Shown piece after piece: positions 7,230-15,328 of a stretch of 64,000 nucleotides of DNA. The stretch is from JBLHKT01 sp043101615 (GTDB taxonomy: Bacteria > Planctomycetota > Phycisphaerae > Phycisphaerales > UBA1924). Made by a program: the position numbers and the translations under genes. Location: assembly GCA_043101615.1 (NCBI GenBank), contig JBICID010000072.1:1-64000 (forward strand), read 5' to 3'. The stretch's first letter is position 1. Each line of letters opens with the position of its first letter. A model generated the notes under the pieces. That model was not told the DNA's origin, did not search any database, and saw only the letters and a program-made list of their open reading frames with translations.

Positions 7230-9745
7230 CGCCCGCTCTCCTCCTCCCGCACGTACCGGGAGGGCGTCAGGCCGGCCAGGGCCCCGAAAGGCTCCGCCAC
7301 CGACGACAGCGTGAGCTGCCCCTGCTCCAGCCGGGCCCGGTGGTCCCGGGCCAGCCGGGCCAGGGCGGCGTTCTCAGAGCCGGCGGCCTCGGAGAGCCTC
7401 GGGTGACCGGGGTCGGCCACGCGCGTCAGGACCGCGAAGCCGAGCTCCAGGTCGCCCGCGGCCAACTCGATCGCGCGCTCGTCGAAGGTCGCCAGGGCCG
7501 GCGCCATGGCGCGCGAGGGCAGCATCGAGAGCATCAGCACACGCCCGGGCGTCTCCTCACGCGCGAACCGCTCCGCCAGAGCCTCGCCCAGCCGGGACGC
7601 GCCGGCGGCGCGCGCGTCCTCGAAGTCGGGGTGCACCAGCACGGTCCGCACCGATGCGAGCGACTCGCGCAGGTCCGAGCCGTTCCCATCCCGGAGAGTC
7701 TCCGCCAGCGTCTCGATCGCGACGCGAGTGAGCGCGCTGGAGCGACGCCGCACCGACTGGGTGTTGGCGCTCAGCGCCACCGGGCCCGGCTCGATCGTTC
7801 CGGAAGGGCCGATCCAGAAGTCCTGCAGCACGCGCCACCGCTCGCGCATCGTGACGTGGGCGTTGGAGCCCAGCAGCCACCCGGTGTACCCGGGGTCCGC
7901 CGGGATCTCCACGGTGACACGCTCGCCGGGGCGGAGTCGCAGGCGTCGGTCCAGCTCCACGATCTCCGGCTGGCCCTTGCCGACGAAGTCCCTGGAGCGC
8001 AGGTCGAGCATGGGCGAGACCAGCAGGCGGCTGGAGATGGTGCGGTCCGCGCCGAATCCGAGCGGGATCGGGGCGATGTTCTCGAGTGTGACACGCAGCG
8101 TCAGGTCCTCGCCCGGCTCCACCCACGCGCCCGCGGGCTCGACGCGCATCAGCATGAAGCTGCTCGGCTCGGCGATCATCAGGTCGATCCAGCGGGGCAC
8201 CCGGCGCGCGAACCGGGCCATCTCCGCGCCCTTGTCGGTCAGGGCCGCCTCGGTGCCGCCGATCTCGATCACCTTGCGGCGCGCCCACGCCGACAGCGCC
8301 GGGTTCGCCAGCTCGCGCGACGCCTGCAGCAGTCGCTCCAGCGCCACCCCCTCCTCCCCCAGCCCAAGGTGCGCCAGCCCGGCGCACAGGTCAGAGATCG
8401 GCGTCGGGTTCAGCCCCCCGAGCTTTTCGAGTGCCTGGGCGTGCTCGCCGGCCGCCAGCAGCACCCACGGCTCCAGCACATCCCGGAGCGGCGCCGTCCC
8501 GCTCAGGCGGGCCTCGAGCGTCTGCAGGTCCGGCTCGACCATGTCCGTCTGCACGCCCAGCAGCAGGCGCACCACCTGGAGCTGCACGAACTGGTTCACC
8601 AGCTCACGGAACCGCACCGCCCGGGCCTCGCCCTCCAGCCCCGCCGCCTCCCGGTACAGCGCGTCGACCTGCTCGGCCACCGTCTGCGTCAGGCTCTCGA
8701 TCGCCCGGTCGCGCACCTCGGTGCGTCCCGCCGCGTCCGCGGCGAGCAGGCGCAGGAAGTCCTGATCCCGGGGCAGACGGATCTGGTTCGGGTCCGGCTC
8801 GCCCTCGATCGGCTGGTCCTGGGCGATCAGATAGTCGATCCTCTGCTGCGCCTCGATCTTCCGCTCCGCGAGCCTGGCCTGCAGCGTGTCCACCACGCTT
8901 CCGGGCCGATCGATCAGGAACTCGAGCTCGAGCTGCTTGATCAGCAGCGATTCGTCCTCCCGACCGATCAGACGCGCCACGCCCGCCGAGTTGGTGAAGA
9001 AGCGCCGGGCCTCCTCGAAGGCGCCCTCCGCCAGCAGCCCGCGGCTGATCGCCGCGTGCACGTTGGGGTCGACCGGGTCGGCGTACAGCAGGTTGACCTG
9101 CAGCTCCAGCCTTCCCAGAGGATCGTCGATCCGGCTGGCGTAGAACTGCGCCGCCAGCGAGGCCGCCTCCTTGTTCGTCGGGTCCAGCTCGACGGCGCGC
9201 GTCAGCAGCTCCACGAACCCGTCCGCGTTGCCCAGCTCGCGCTGCAGCAGCGCCGCGTCCAGGGCCAGCCGGCTCCGCACGGACGCGTCGAGGACCGATC
9301 CGGACGGCCCGAGGAACCGCTCGTACATCGACACACGCTCCTCGACCGTCTGCGCCTGTCCGATGCGCAGCGAGATCAGCCGGAGCTGGGCCACGGTGTC
9401 CGCCGGGTCCAGACGCACGAGCTCGCGCGTGAGCGACTCCATCATCGAGGTGTCCCCGGCGCTGAACGCCGCCTCCACGCCCCGGCGCACCAGGTTCGCG
9501 TCGGTCGGGTCCAGCTCCCGCAGCAGCTCGAACCCGGACAGCGCCACCCCGTAGTCCTCGGGCGTCGCCCCGGTGCCCAGGCGCAGGTCCAGCAGCAGCG
9601 CCCGCTGACCCTCCATCACCGCCGCCCCGTGCAGCCCCGCGCGCGACCCGCGGTCGACGAACCCCGCCGGGGCCGTCTGGGCGTGCGCGAGCGGGGCGGC
9701 GCACGCCAGCACGCACGCGCCCAGCCGCCTCAGCCCAGGCCCCAC
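7226..9745 (-). CDS. Secreted TPR-like repeat protein of unknown function
   Basis: I do not recognise a named family. The GTG start at 9745 is chosen because it gives a clean signal peptide (RRLGACVLACAAPLAHAQ) and overlaps the upstream stop by 16 bp. The open frame extends further upstream but only across the preceding gene. The product is about 839 residues. Residues 30-450 are helical with TPR-like periodicity (repeats such as ELDPTNKEAASLAAQFYA and LDPADTVAQLRLISLR). Residues 500-650 include a beta-rich segment, and 680-800 is helical again, HEAT-like. It probably acts as a periplasmic scaffold. It is the second gene in an operon with a small membrane protein and a flippase-like protein, suggesting an envelope role. 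That assignment is inference. Confidence 0.7.
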   Translation of the reverse strand: MGPGLRRLGACVLACAAPLAHAQTAPAGFVDRGSRAGLHGAAVMEGQRALLLDLRLGTGATPEDYGVALSGFELLRELDPTDANLVRRGVEAAFSAGDTSMMESLTRELVRLDPADTVAQLRLISLRIGQAQTVEERVSMYERFLGPSGSVLDASVRSRLALDAALLQRELGNADGFVELLTRAVELDPTNKEAASLAAQFYASRIDDPLGRLELQVNLLYADPVDPNVHAAISRGLLAEGAFEEARRFFTNSAGVARLIGREDESLLIKQLELEFLIDRPGSVVDTLQARLAERKIEAQQRIDYLIAQDQPIEGEPDPNQIRLPRDQDFLRLLAADAAGRTEVRDRAIESLTQTVAEQVDALYREAAGLEGEARAVRFRELVNQFVQLQVVRLLLGVQTDMVEPDLQTLEARLSGTAPLRDVLEPWVLLAAGEHAQALEKLGGLNPTPISDLCAGLAHLGLGEEGVALERLLQASRELANPALSAWARRKVIEIGGTEAALTDKGAEMARFARRVPRWIDLMIAEPSSFMLMRVEPAGAWVEPGEDLTLRVTLENIAPIPLGFGADRTISSRLLVSPMLDLRSRDFVGKGQPEIVELDRRLRLRPGERVTVEIPADPGYTGWLLGSNAHVTMRERWRVLQDFWIGPSGTIEPGPVALSANTQSVRRRSSALTRVAIETLAETLRDGNGSDLRESLASVRTVLVHPDFEDARAAGASRLGEALAERFAREETPGRVLMLSMLPSRAMAPALATFDERAIELAAGDLELGFAVLTRVADPGHPRLSEAAGSENAALARLARDHRARLEQGQLTLSSVAEPFGALAGLTPSRYVREEESGR

Positions 9746-10062
9746 CAGACCACGCCCGCGACCACGCCCAGCAGCGCGCCCAGCACCCCGCCGCACAGCA
9801 ACAGCTCCAGACACCATCGCAGCCTCCTGCTCGCTCCGGGGAAGACCCGGTCCGCCACCAGACACAGAAACACGAGCTGACCGCCCGCCACCCCCAGGGC
9901 CCCGACCGAGCGCCGTCCCAGGCGCACCGGGGCCGGCTCCTCCCCGCCCGCGAGCAGGCCGTCCCATCCCATCAGCCACGCCCCGCCGGCCACCAGCGAC
10001 ACCGACCACGCGCCCGCGACCGCCACCAGCAGCACCAGCCACACCCGTCTCGTCGACTCCAC
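9730..10062 (-). CDS. Small membrane protein, first gene of the operon
   Basis: A 110-residue protein of unknown family with hydrophobic segments near residues 6-30, 50-72 and 82-108. The GTG start is preceded by GGAG eight bases upstream, and a TATGAT box lies about 40 bp upstream. Its stop is inside the start region of the TPR-like gene (16-bp overlap). The coding call rests on the membrane-helix pattern, the ribosome-binding site and the coupled overlap; no homologue is recognised. Confidence 0.6.
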   Translation of the reverse strand: MESTRRVWLVLLVAVAGAWSVSLVAGGAWLMGWDGLLAGGEEPAPVRLGRRSVGALGVAGGQLVFLCLVADRVFPGASRRLRWCLELLLCGGVLGALLGVVAGVVWWGLG

Positions 10063-10100
10063 GCCTCGCTCCGTCGTCCGTGCTCCGACTCCGATCCCGC

Positions 10101-10106
10101 ATCATA
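10101..10106 (-). promoter_or_regulatory. Candidate -10 box (TATGAT) of the four-gene operon
   Basis: TATGAT on the minus strand, about 40 bp before the GTG of the first gene in the 5.7-10.1 kb operon. No convincing -35 hexamer is seen. The remaining intergenic sequence up to rho (10107-10273) holds no gene that I can support. Confidence 0.3.
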
Positions 10107-10273
10107 GTGGCAGAGCCTACCCGCCCGACCGTCGCCGGGTTCGCCCCCCGGAAGGACGACCGCAAGAGGCCGCCACCGGCCGACCGGTCAAGACCGAGAA
10201 CCGCCCCTTGCATCCGGGCACGTGTCCCGAACAAAGCAGGCATACCCGGTAGACCACAATCGTGGGGGCTGGG

Positions 10274-12046
10274 TTAGCCCATGGCCATCTGCATGAGGAA
10301 TTCGGCGTTGGTCTTGTGCTTGCCGAGCCTGCTCTTGAGCAGTTCCATGGCCTCGACAACGTTCATGTCGGCCAGGACCTTGCGCAGTCGGTAGACCAGC
10401 TCGAGCTCCTTGGGGTCCATCAGCAGCTCCTCGCGCCGCGTGCCGGAGGCGGACACGTCGATCGCGGGGTAGATCCGCTTCTCGACCAGCCGCCGGTCGA
10501 GGTGGAGCTCGGAGTTGCCGGTGCCCTTGAACTCCTCGAAGATGACCTCGTCCATCTTGGAGCCGGTGTCGACCAGGGCCGTGCCGATGATGGTGAGGCT
10601 GCCGCCGCGTTCGATGGCGCGTGCTGCGCCGAAGAACTTCTTGGGTCGCTGCAGGGCGTTGGAGTCCAGGCCGCCGGACATGATCTTGCCCGAGTGCGGC
10701 ATGGCGTTGTTGTAGGCCCTGGCCAGGCGGGTGATGGAGTCCAGCAGGATGACCACGTCGTCCCCGAACTCGACCATCCGCTTGGCCTTCTCGATGACGA
10801 CCTCGGCGATGGCGACGTGCCGGTCGCCCTGCTCGTCGAAGGTCGAGGCGACCACCTCGACGCTGTCCTTGGTGTTCCGCTTGAAGTCCGTGACCTCCTC
10901 GGGTCGCTCGTCCACCAGCAGCACGATGATCCTGACGTCGGGGTAGTTCTCCGTGATCGCCTGCGTCATCTTCTGCATCAGCACCGTCTTGCCGGTGCGG
11001 GGCGGGGCCACGATCAGGGCCCGCTGGCCCTTGCCGATCGGCGCCACCAGGTCCACGATCCGCATCTCGATCGAGTCGGGCGACGTCTCCAGGATGTACC
11101 GCTCCTCGGGGTGCAGCGGCGTGAGGTCCTCGAAGTTCACCAGGTCGTGCACCGCCTTGGGCTCGCGACCGTTCACCTCGTCCACCCGAAGCAGCGCGAA
11201 GTACTTCTCGCTCTCCTTGGGCGGGCGGATCGCCCCGCGGACGGTCATGCCCTTGCGCAGCCCGAAGCGCCGGATCTGGCTCGGGCCGACGTAGATGTCG
11301 TCCGGCCCGGGCAGGTAGCTCAGCTCCGGGCTGCGCAGGAACCCGAACCCGTCGGGCATCACCTGCAGCGTGCCGTCGCCGAACATCAGCCCCTGCTTCG
11401 CGGCCCGGGCCTTGAGGATCTTGAAGATCAGGTCCTGCTTGGGGATCTGGTGGAAGTCCTCGAGCCCCTCCTTCTCGGCGACCTCGAAGACCTCGTCGAG
11501 CTTCATCCGCTGCAGGTCGCCGATCGAGATCGCCTCCGCCGCGAGCTTGCCGCCGGACTCCTTGACGATCCGCTCGAGCTCCGCGGCCTCGCGCTCCAGC
11601 TCCTCGTCTGAGGGCAGGCCGACGTGCTGGTAGGAGCGTCCCCCTCCGCCCCCGCCGCCGGAGTTGTTCCCGCCGCCCCCTCCGCCGCGACGCTTCTTGC
11701 GCCGCCGGCGCTTGCCCGATCCGCCCCCGTCGTCGCCGCCGCCGCCCGAGGAGCCGCCGCCGGACTTGGACTGCCCCCCGTCCCCGCCGCCCCCACCGGA
11801 CTTGGACTCCCCGGCGCCGGACGAACCCTTGTCGGATTTGGAATCGGACCCGGACTCGCCCTTGCTCCTGGACCCCGCGTCGGACGCGGCGCCCTCGGAC
11901 CTGGGCTTGTCGGACTTGGGCTTCGCCTCAGCCTCGGACGACGCGCTCGCGCCGGCGGAGTCGCCCTCGCCCTTGGACGACTTCTTCTTGGTCGTCTTCT
12001 TCGAGGTCTTCTTCGTCGACTTCTTCGCGGTCTCGGCTTTGGTCAT
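10274..12046 (-). CDS. rho: Transcription termination factor Rho with long disordered N-terminus
   Basis: A 590-residue hexameric RNA-dependent ATPase that ends transcription. The core, from about residue 170, is standard: Rho N-terminal helices (ISIGDLQRMKLDEV), the cold-shock RNA-binding fold (DGFGFLRSPELSYLPGPDD), Walker A PPRTGKT, Walker B VVILLDSITRLARAY and the C-terminal LGKHKTNAEFLMQM. The start at 12046 opens a Lys-rich segment (KKSTKKTSKKTTKKKSSK). It is followed by about 90 Ser/Gly/Asp/Lys residues and an Arg/Lys-Gly block (KRRRRKKRRGGGGGG). This extra region of about 150 residues makes the protein much longer than the usual 420. Disordered insertions in Rho are known in Bacteroidetes and Actinobacteria. 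In-frame sequence upstream of 12046 lacks a good start signal. Confidence 0.97.
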   Translation of the reverse strand: MTKAETAKKSTKKTSKKTTKKKSSKGEGDSAGASASSEAEAKPKSDKPRSEGAASDAGSRSKGESGSDSKSDKGSSGAGESKSGGGGGDGGQSKSGGGSSGGGGDDGGGSGKRRRRKKRRGGGGGGNNSGGGGGGGRSYQHVGLPSDEELEREAAELERIVKESGGKLAAEAISIGDLQRMKLDEVFEVAEKEGLEDFHQIPKQDLIFKILKARAAKQGLMFGDGTLQVMPDGFGFLRSPELSYLPGPDDIYVGPSQIRRFGLRKGMTVRGAIRPPKESEKYFALLRVDEVNGREPKAVHDLVNFEDLTPLHPEERYILETSPDSIEMRIVDLVAPIGKGQRALIVAPPRTGKTVLMQKMTQAITENYPDVRIIVLLVDERPEEVTDFKRNTKDSVEVVASTFDEQGDRHVAIAEVVIEKAKRMVEFGDDVVILLDSITRLARAYNNAMPHSGKIMSGGLDSNALQRPKKFFGAARAIERGGSLTIIGTALVDTGSKMDEVIFEEFKGTGNSELHLDRRLVEKRIYPAIDVSASGTRREELLMDPKELELVYRLRKVLADMNVVEAMELLKSRLGKHKTNAEFLMQMAMG

Positions 12047-12224
12047 GGGTGTTCCATCTCCCAGCCCCCGAGCGAGGGCTGACCGTCCTGGCTTGCTGAC
12101 AGAAACGGCAGGGTGTACGCACGCGCCGCCGGCACAACGCCGGGAGCGAATCTCCCCACCCGCGACAGGGCACGCATGCACGCGCCACGATCATCCGAAC
12201 TCGGCCCTTCAACGCGGCCGCGGG

Positions 12225-12884
12225 TCACTCTCGTTGGGGATCGGAGGCCAAGATCGATCCGAGCACCTCCCGGACCCGCGGGTCCAGGGGCGTCCGACCG
12301 TCGTTGACAACTATATAATCGGATGCCGAACGCTTCGCGTCAAGCGGCTTCTGCGCTTTCTCGCGACGTTCGAGCTCCTCTTCCGACCAGCCACGCCCCG
12401 ATTTCACACGCCGGACACGCTCCTCCCGGGGGCACTCGACGAACACCACCGCGTCGCACTCGCCCTCGATGCCGGCCTCGAACAGCAGCGGCGCGTCCAC
12501 GATCACCACCCCCACTCCCGGTGGAATCACACCCCCCTCGCCCCCGTCTGGCGCGCCCTCGCCCGCACGCACACGCTCGATCAGCTCCCGTCGCGCCTCG
12601 TGCACCAGCGGGTGGATCAGCCCCTCCAGCCTCGATCGGGCCTCCCGGTCCGCGAACACCACGCGCGCGATCGCCCCGCGGTCCAGGTGGCCCTCCGGGG
12701 TCAACACCCCATCGCCCCACCACGACCGGACCGTCTCGATCACGTCGGCCCGTTCCAGGGCCGCGCGTGCCTCGGCGTCCGAATCGCTCACCACGCACCC
12801 CAGGGCCTCGAACGCTCGAGCCACGGTGCTCTTCCCGCTGCCGACGCCGCCGGCCAGGCCGATGACCACCACGCGCTCAGCCAT
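12225..12884 (-). CDS. coaE: Dephospho-CoA kinase
   Basis: A 219-residue enzyme that phosphorylates dephospho-CoA in the last step of coenzyme A synthesis. The P-loop is GLAGGVGSGKST at residues 8-19. The substrate-binding Asp pair is in VVSDSDAEAR, the lid contains HPLVHEARR, and the C-terminal part carries the family's RxxxQ-type helix (here KAQKPLDAKRSASDYIVVNDG). The ATG overlaps the stop of the upstream PH-domain gene (ATGGCTGA, 8 bp), so it is translationally coupled. An insertion of about 12 Gly/Glu residues near residue 115 is unusual. Confidence 0.92.
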   Translation of the reverse strand: MAERVVVIGLAGGVGSGKSTVARAFEALGCVVSDSDAEARAALERADVIETVRSWWGDGVLTPEGHLDRGAIARVVFADREARSRLEGLIHPLVHEARRELIERVRAGEGAPDGGEGGVIPPGVGVVIVDAPLLFEAGIEGECDAVVFVECPREERVRRVKSGRGWSEEELERREKAQKPLDAKRSASDYIVVNDGRTPLDPRVREVLGSILASDPQRE

Positions 12885-13893
12885 CGCCGTTCCCCTTGGC
12901 CTTCCCGGTCCCCCCGTCGCCCGTCGTGCCGCGCTTCTTCGACGCCTTCCCGGTCGAGGTCTTCCTGGTCGAGGACTTCTTGCTCGCGGTCTTCTTGCTC
13001 GCGGTCTTCTTGGTCGCGGTCTTCTTGGTCGTGGCCTTCTTGCTCGCCGTTTTCTTGTCGGTCGTCTTCTTGGGCGTTGGTTTCTTCGTCGGCGTCTTCT
13101 TCGCCGTTGGCTTCCCGGCCGTCGTCTTGCCTGGGGCGGGCGTTTCGGGGGCAGGAGCCCCGGCTGATGGTCCCCGGGGGGACTTCGCGCCGGACTTGCT
13201 GGCCGCGCCCTGCCCGGGAGTGCCGGCGCCCGGGGCCGGCTTCGACGGGCGGGCGGCGCGGATCGGGCGATCGACCGTCGTGACCTGCGGCCCGGCGTCC
13301 CCGTCACCGCCGTCCTGTGCGCCGCCACCCGCTCCGGGACCGGCACGGTCCGGGCCCCGCAGCACCCTGCGGGCGTGCTCTGCGACGCCCTCGGCGTCTC
13401 GCACGCCCACCCACAGCACCTCCAGCCCCCCCGTCGCCGCGGACCCGAACCCCACGCTGCCGACCCCGAACGCCCGCTCGAGCCACGGGCGTGCGATGAC
13501 CACCGCCCGGACCGCCTCCAGGGGCACCTCGGTGCTGAACCGTCCCAGGACGCCGCCCACCGCGAGCACGCGCCGCTCGGTCACCACGTACCAGCGCGCC
13601 TCGATCTGCAGGGCGTTCCAGCCCACCTGCAACGCCAGCAGCAGCACCGCCACGCCCACGGCCCACCCCCCACCGACCATGCCCCCCGCACTCCTCCCCC
13701 CCCCGCCCGACACCCACCAGACCAGCGAGGCCACGACGACGAACCCCAGCATCAGCAGTCGCACCGGGGTCCGCAGCACCGCCCAGATCAGCGCCGGGCG
13801 GAAGACCGCCAGCACCCGCTCTCCGCCCACCACGCCGCGCGCCGACAGCCACCCCCCAGGCAGCTCGACCGACTCGAGGCGACCGTGCGGCAT
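12877..13893 (-). CDS. Membrane PH-like domain protein with histone-H1-like Lys-rich tail
   Basis: A 338-residue fusion. Residues 1-180 look like a bacterial PH domain of the YdbS/bPH2 type: two membrane helices (about 42-60 and 75-95), then EARWYVVTERRVLAVGGVLGR and the VPLEAVRAVVIARPW strand pattern. Residues 190-250 are Pro/Ala/Gly linker. Residues 255-330 are a Lys/Thr/Ala repeat tail (units such as KKTATKKTASKKTASKK), very like histone H1/Hc1 tails. The reading frame is continuous and coupled at both ends: the ATG directly follows the hpt stop, and its stop overlaps the coaE start. Such tails normally bind DNA, so a tail on a membrane protein suggests nucleoid tethering. That function is inference. 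Confidence 0.8.
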   Translation of the reverse strand: MPHGRLESVELPGGWLSARGVVGGERVLAVFRPALIWAVLRTPVRLLMLGFVVVASLVWWVSGGGGRSAGGMVGGGWAVGVAVLLLALQVGWNALQIEARWYVVTERRVLAVGGVLGRFSTEVPLEAVRAVVIARPWLERAFGVGSVGFGSAATGGLEVLWVGVRDAEGVAEHARRVLRGPDRAGPGAGGGAQDGGDGDAGPQVTTVDRPIRAARPSKPAPGAGTPGQGAASKSGAKSPRGPSAGAPAPETPAPGKTTAGKPTAKKTPTKKPTPKKTTDKKTASKKATTKKTATKKTASKKTASKKSSTRKTSTGKASKKRGTTGDGGTGKAKGNGDG

Positions 13894-14514
13894 TCAGCCT
13901 CCCCCGCCGAGCCCGGGGTGCGACGGGGCGTCGGCCCCTGCGGGCGGGATCGCCTCGGGTCGCAGGACCGCGATCTCGGGGTAGTTGCGGTAGTAGCCGT
14001 TGTAGTCCAGCCCATAGCCCACGACGAACTCGTCGGGGATCTCGAAGCCGACGTACTCCGCCTCGATCTGGACCGCGCGCCGGGCCCGCTTGTCCAGCAG
14101 GACCGCCACCCGCACGCTCGCGGGGTGGCGCTTCGAGATCAGCTCCTTCACCAGCGCCATGGTGCGTCCGGTGTCCAGGATGTCGTCGATCAGCACCACG
14201 TGCTTGCCGGTGAGGTCCTCGGGCAGCTCGCTGGCCAGGTGGGCCCCCTTGCTCATCACGCTCTCGCCGGGGTAGCTGCTCACCGCGATCAGCCCCAGGC
14301 TGAGCTTGACCGGCATCTCCCGGATCAGGTCGGCCACGAAGATCATCGCCCCGGTCATGATCGGCACCAGCACCACCCGCCCCTCGTCGGTGATCGAGTG
14401 CCCCTCCGCCTCCAGCTCCGAGCTCAGGTCCCCCACGATCTGCGCCGCCAGATCCCCCACGCGGGCGCGGATCTGTCGCCGGTCCACCAGCACGCGATCG
14501 ATCTCAGGGAACAT
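13894..14514 (-). CDS. hpt: Hypoxanthine phosphoribosyltransferase
   Basis: A 206-residue purine-salvage enzyme that converts hypoxanthine or guanine plus PRPP to the nucleotide. The PRPP-binding loop is VVLIDDILDTGRTM (residues about 110-123). The flexible-loop Ser-Tyr is in VSSYPGESV and the base-binding Lys in LLDKRARR. The C-terminal DEFVVGYGLDYNGYYRNYPEI is diagnostic for bacterial HPRT. About 20 extra Pro/Gly residues follow. TAGGAT ends six bases before the ATG and there is no Shine-Dalgarno, so transcription is probably leaderless. It is the first gene of a tight hpt-PH protein-coaE operon. Confidence 0.95.
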   Translation of the reverse strand: MFPEIDRVLVDRRQIRARVGDLAAQIVGDLSSELEAEGHSITDEGRVVLVPIMTGAMIFVADLIREMPVKLSLGLIAVSSYPGESVMSKGAHLASELPEDLTGKHVVLIDDILDTGRTMALVKELISKRHPASVRVAVLLDKRARRAVQIEAEYVGFEIPDEFVVGYGLDYNGYYRNYPEIAVLRPEAIPPAGADAPSHPGLGGGG

Positions 14515-14520
14515 GGGCCA

Positions 14521-14526
14521 ATCCTA
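14521..14526 (-). promoter_or_regulatory. -10 box of hpt, leaderless type
   Basis: TAGGAT with six bases (TGGCCC) before the hpt ATG. This spacing places the transcription start at or next to the A of ATG. Confidence 0.5.
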
Positions 14527-14539
14527 ACGCCGCACGCCC

Positions 14540-15091
14540 TCAGATGCGCCCCGAACGACGCTCCGCGGAGTAGCGGCCCATCGCCGACTCGATGATGGCC
14601 TCCGCGGCCTCGGCGGGCTGGATCTCGTCCACCTCCACCTCCTTGCCCTCCAGCTGCTTGTAGTCCTCGAAGAACCGCTTGAGCATCTTGAAGGTGTGAC
14701 GCGGGAAGTCGCTGGCCTTGTGGTAGTCCGCGAACTCAGGGTCGTTGATCAGCACGCTGATGATCTTGTGGTCCGGCTCGCCGTCGTCGATCATCGTCAT
14801 CACGCCGATCGCCCGCGCGTCGCACACGCACATCGTCGGGATCTTCTCGGTGCAGAACACCAGCACGTCCAGCGGGTCGTGGTCCTCGGCGAACGTCTGC
14901 GGGATGAACCCGTAGTTCGCCGGGTAGTACACCGCCGAGCTCAGCACCCGGTCCAGGCGCAGCAGCCCCGTCTGCTTGTCCAGCTCGTACTTGTTGCTCG
15001 AGCCCTTCGGGATCTCCACCACCGCGCGGAAGTGATGGGGAAGGTCCAGCCCCTTCACCCCCGGCGTCACGTCGTGCCACGGATGGATCAT
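14540..15091 (-). CDS. ppa: Inorganic pyrophosphatase (family I)
   Basis: A 183-residue soluble enzyme that hydrolyses pyrophosphate. Family I signatures are VEIPKGSSNKYELDK (catalytic Lys/Glu), YPANYGFIPQTFAEDHDPLDVLV (metal-binding Asp cluster, residues about 57-79) and the later DPEFADY/HTFKMLKRFFEDYK. The start at 15091 is chosen by the family N-terminus (MIHPWHDV) and by the TACTCT box five bases upstream. The frame is open for another 34 codons without support. The window also encodes a membrane pyrophosphatase (57614-60391), so both soluble and ion-pumping pyrophosphate disposal are present. Confidence 0.95.
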   Translation of the reverse strand: MIHPWHDVTPGVKGLDLPHHFRAVVEIPKGSSNKYELDKQTGLLRLDRVLSSAVYYPANYGFIPQTFAEDHDPLDVLVFCTEKIPTMCVCDARAIGVMTMIDDGEPDHKIISVLINDPEFADYHKASDFPRHTFKMLKRFFEDYKQLEGKEVEVDEIQPAEAAEAIIESAMGRYSAERRSGRI

Positions 15092-15096
15092 GCCCG

Positions 15097-15102
15097 AGAG
15101 TA
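15097..15102 (-). promoter_or_regulatory. -10 box of ppa, leaderless type
   Basis: TACTCT with five bases (CGGGC) before the ppa ATG and no ribosome-binding site between them. Confidence 0.45.
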
Positions 15103-15129
15103 GGCCGAGCCGGGGAAGGCCGTGCACGG

Positions 15130-15317
15130 CCGAAGGCAGGAAACGCGTACGCGGAGGCGCAGAGGGGGGACGCGGAGACGCGGAGGAAAACAATGAGAAA
15201 ATAGGGTGGGGTGAAAGGCGGGTCCCAATCAGGATCGGCAGGAAACTATTTCCATCAGAACAGGCATGACATTCTCCGCGCCTCTGCGTCCTCCGCGTCT
15301 CCGCGTACCTGCCTTCC
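15130..15317. repeat. Imperfect inverted-repeat element (MITE-like)
   Basis: Two imperfect inverted arms of about 45 bp flank roughly 90 bp of AT-richer sequence. The left arm starts GAAGGCAGG and carries TACGCGGAG and GCGCAGAGG units. The right arm is its approximate reverse complement (CTCCGCGCCTCTGCGTCC ... TACCTGCCTTCC). It sits in the 304-bp ppa-pgi intergenic region, which holds no gene. The low-complexity CGCGGAG/CGCAGAGG motif resembles dispersed repeats seen in other bacteria. There is no transposase, so any mobility would be in trans. Confidence 0.5.
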
Positions 15318-15328
15318 CCGATGCCCGA

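Noticed and set aside
7340..9880. 846-codon plus-strand frame opposite the TPR-like gene
   Set aside because: His/Arg/Gln-rich with no signal peptide or domain, whereas the minus frame has a signal peptide, helical repeats and coupled ends.
10134..10152. tRNA T-arm-like CCGGGTTCGCCCCCCGG
   Set aside because: The loop lacks the conserved A58 and no acceptor, D or anticodon arm can be built around it.
12047..12181. Upstream in-frame start for Rho
   Set aside because: The added residues look random and have no start signal; MTKAETAKK is the natural N-terminus.
12950..13075. Possible CRISPR-like or minisatellite array
   Set aside because: The repeats are contiguous, in frame and encode the Lys-rich tail; there are no unique spacers.
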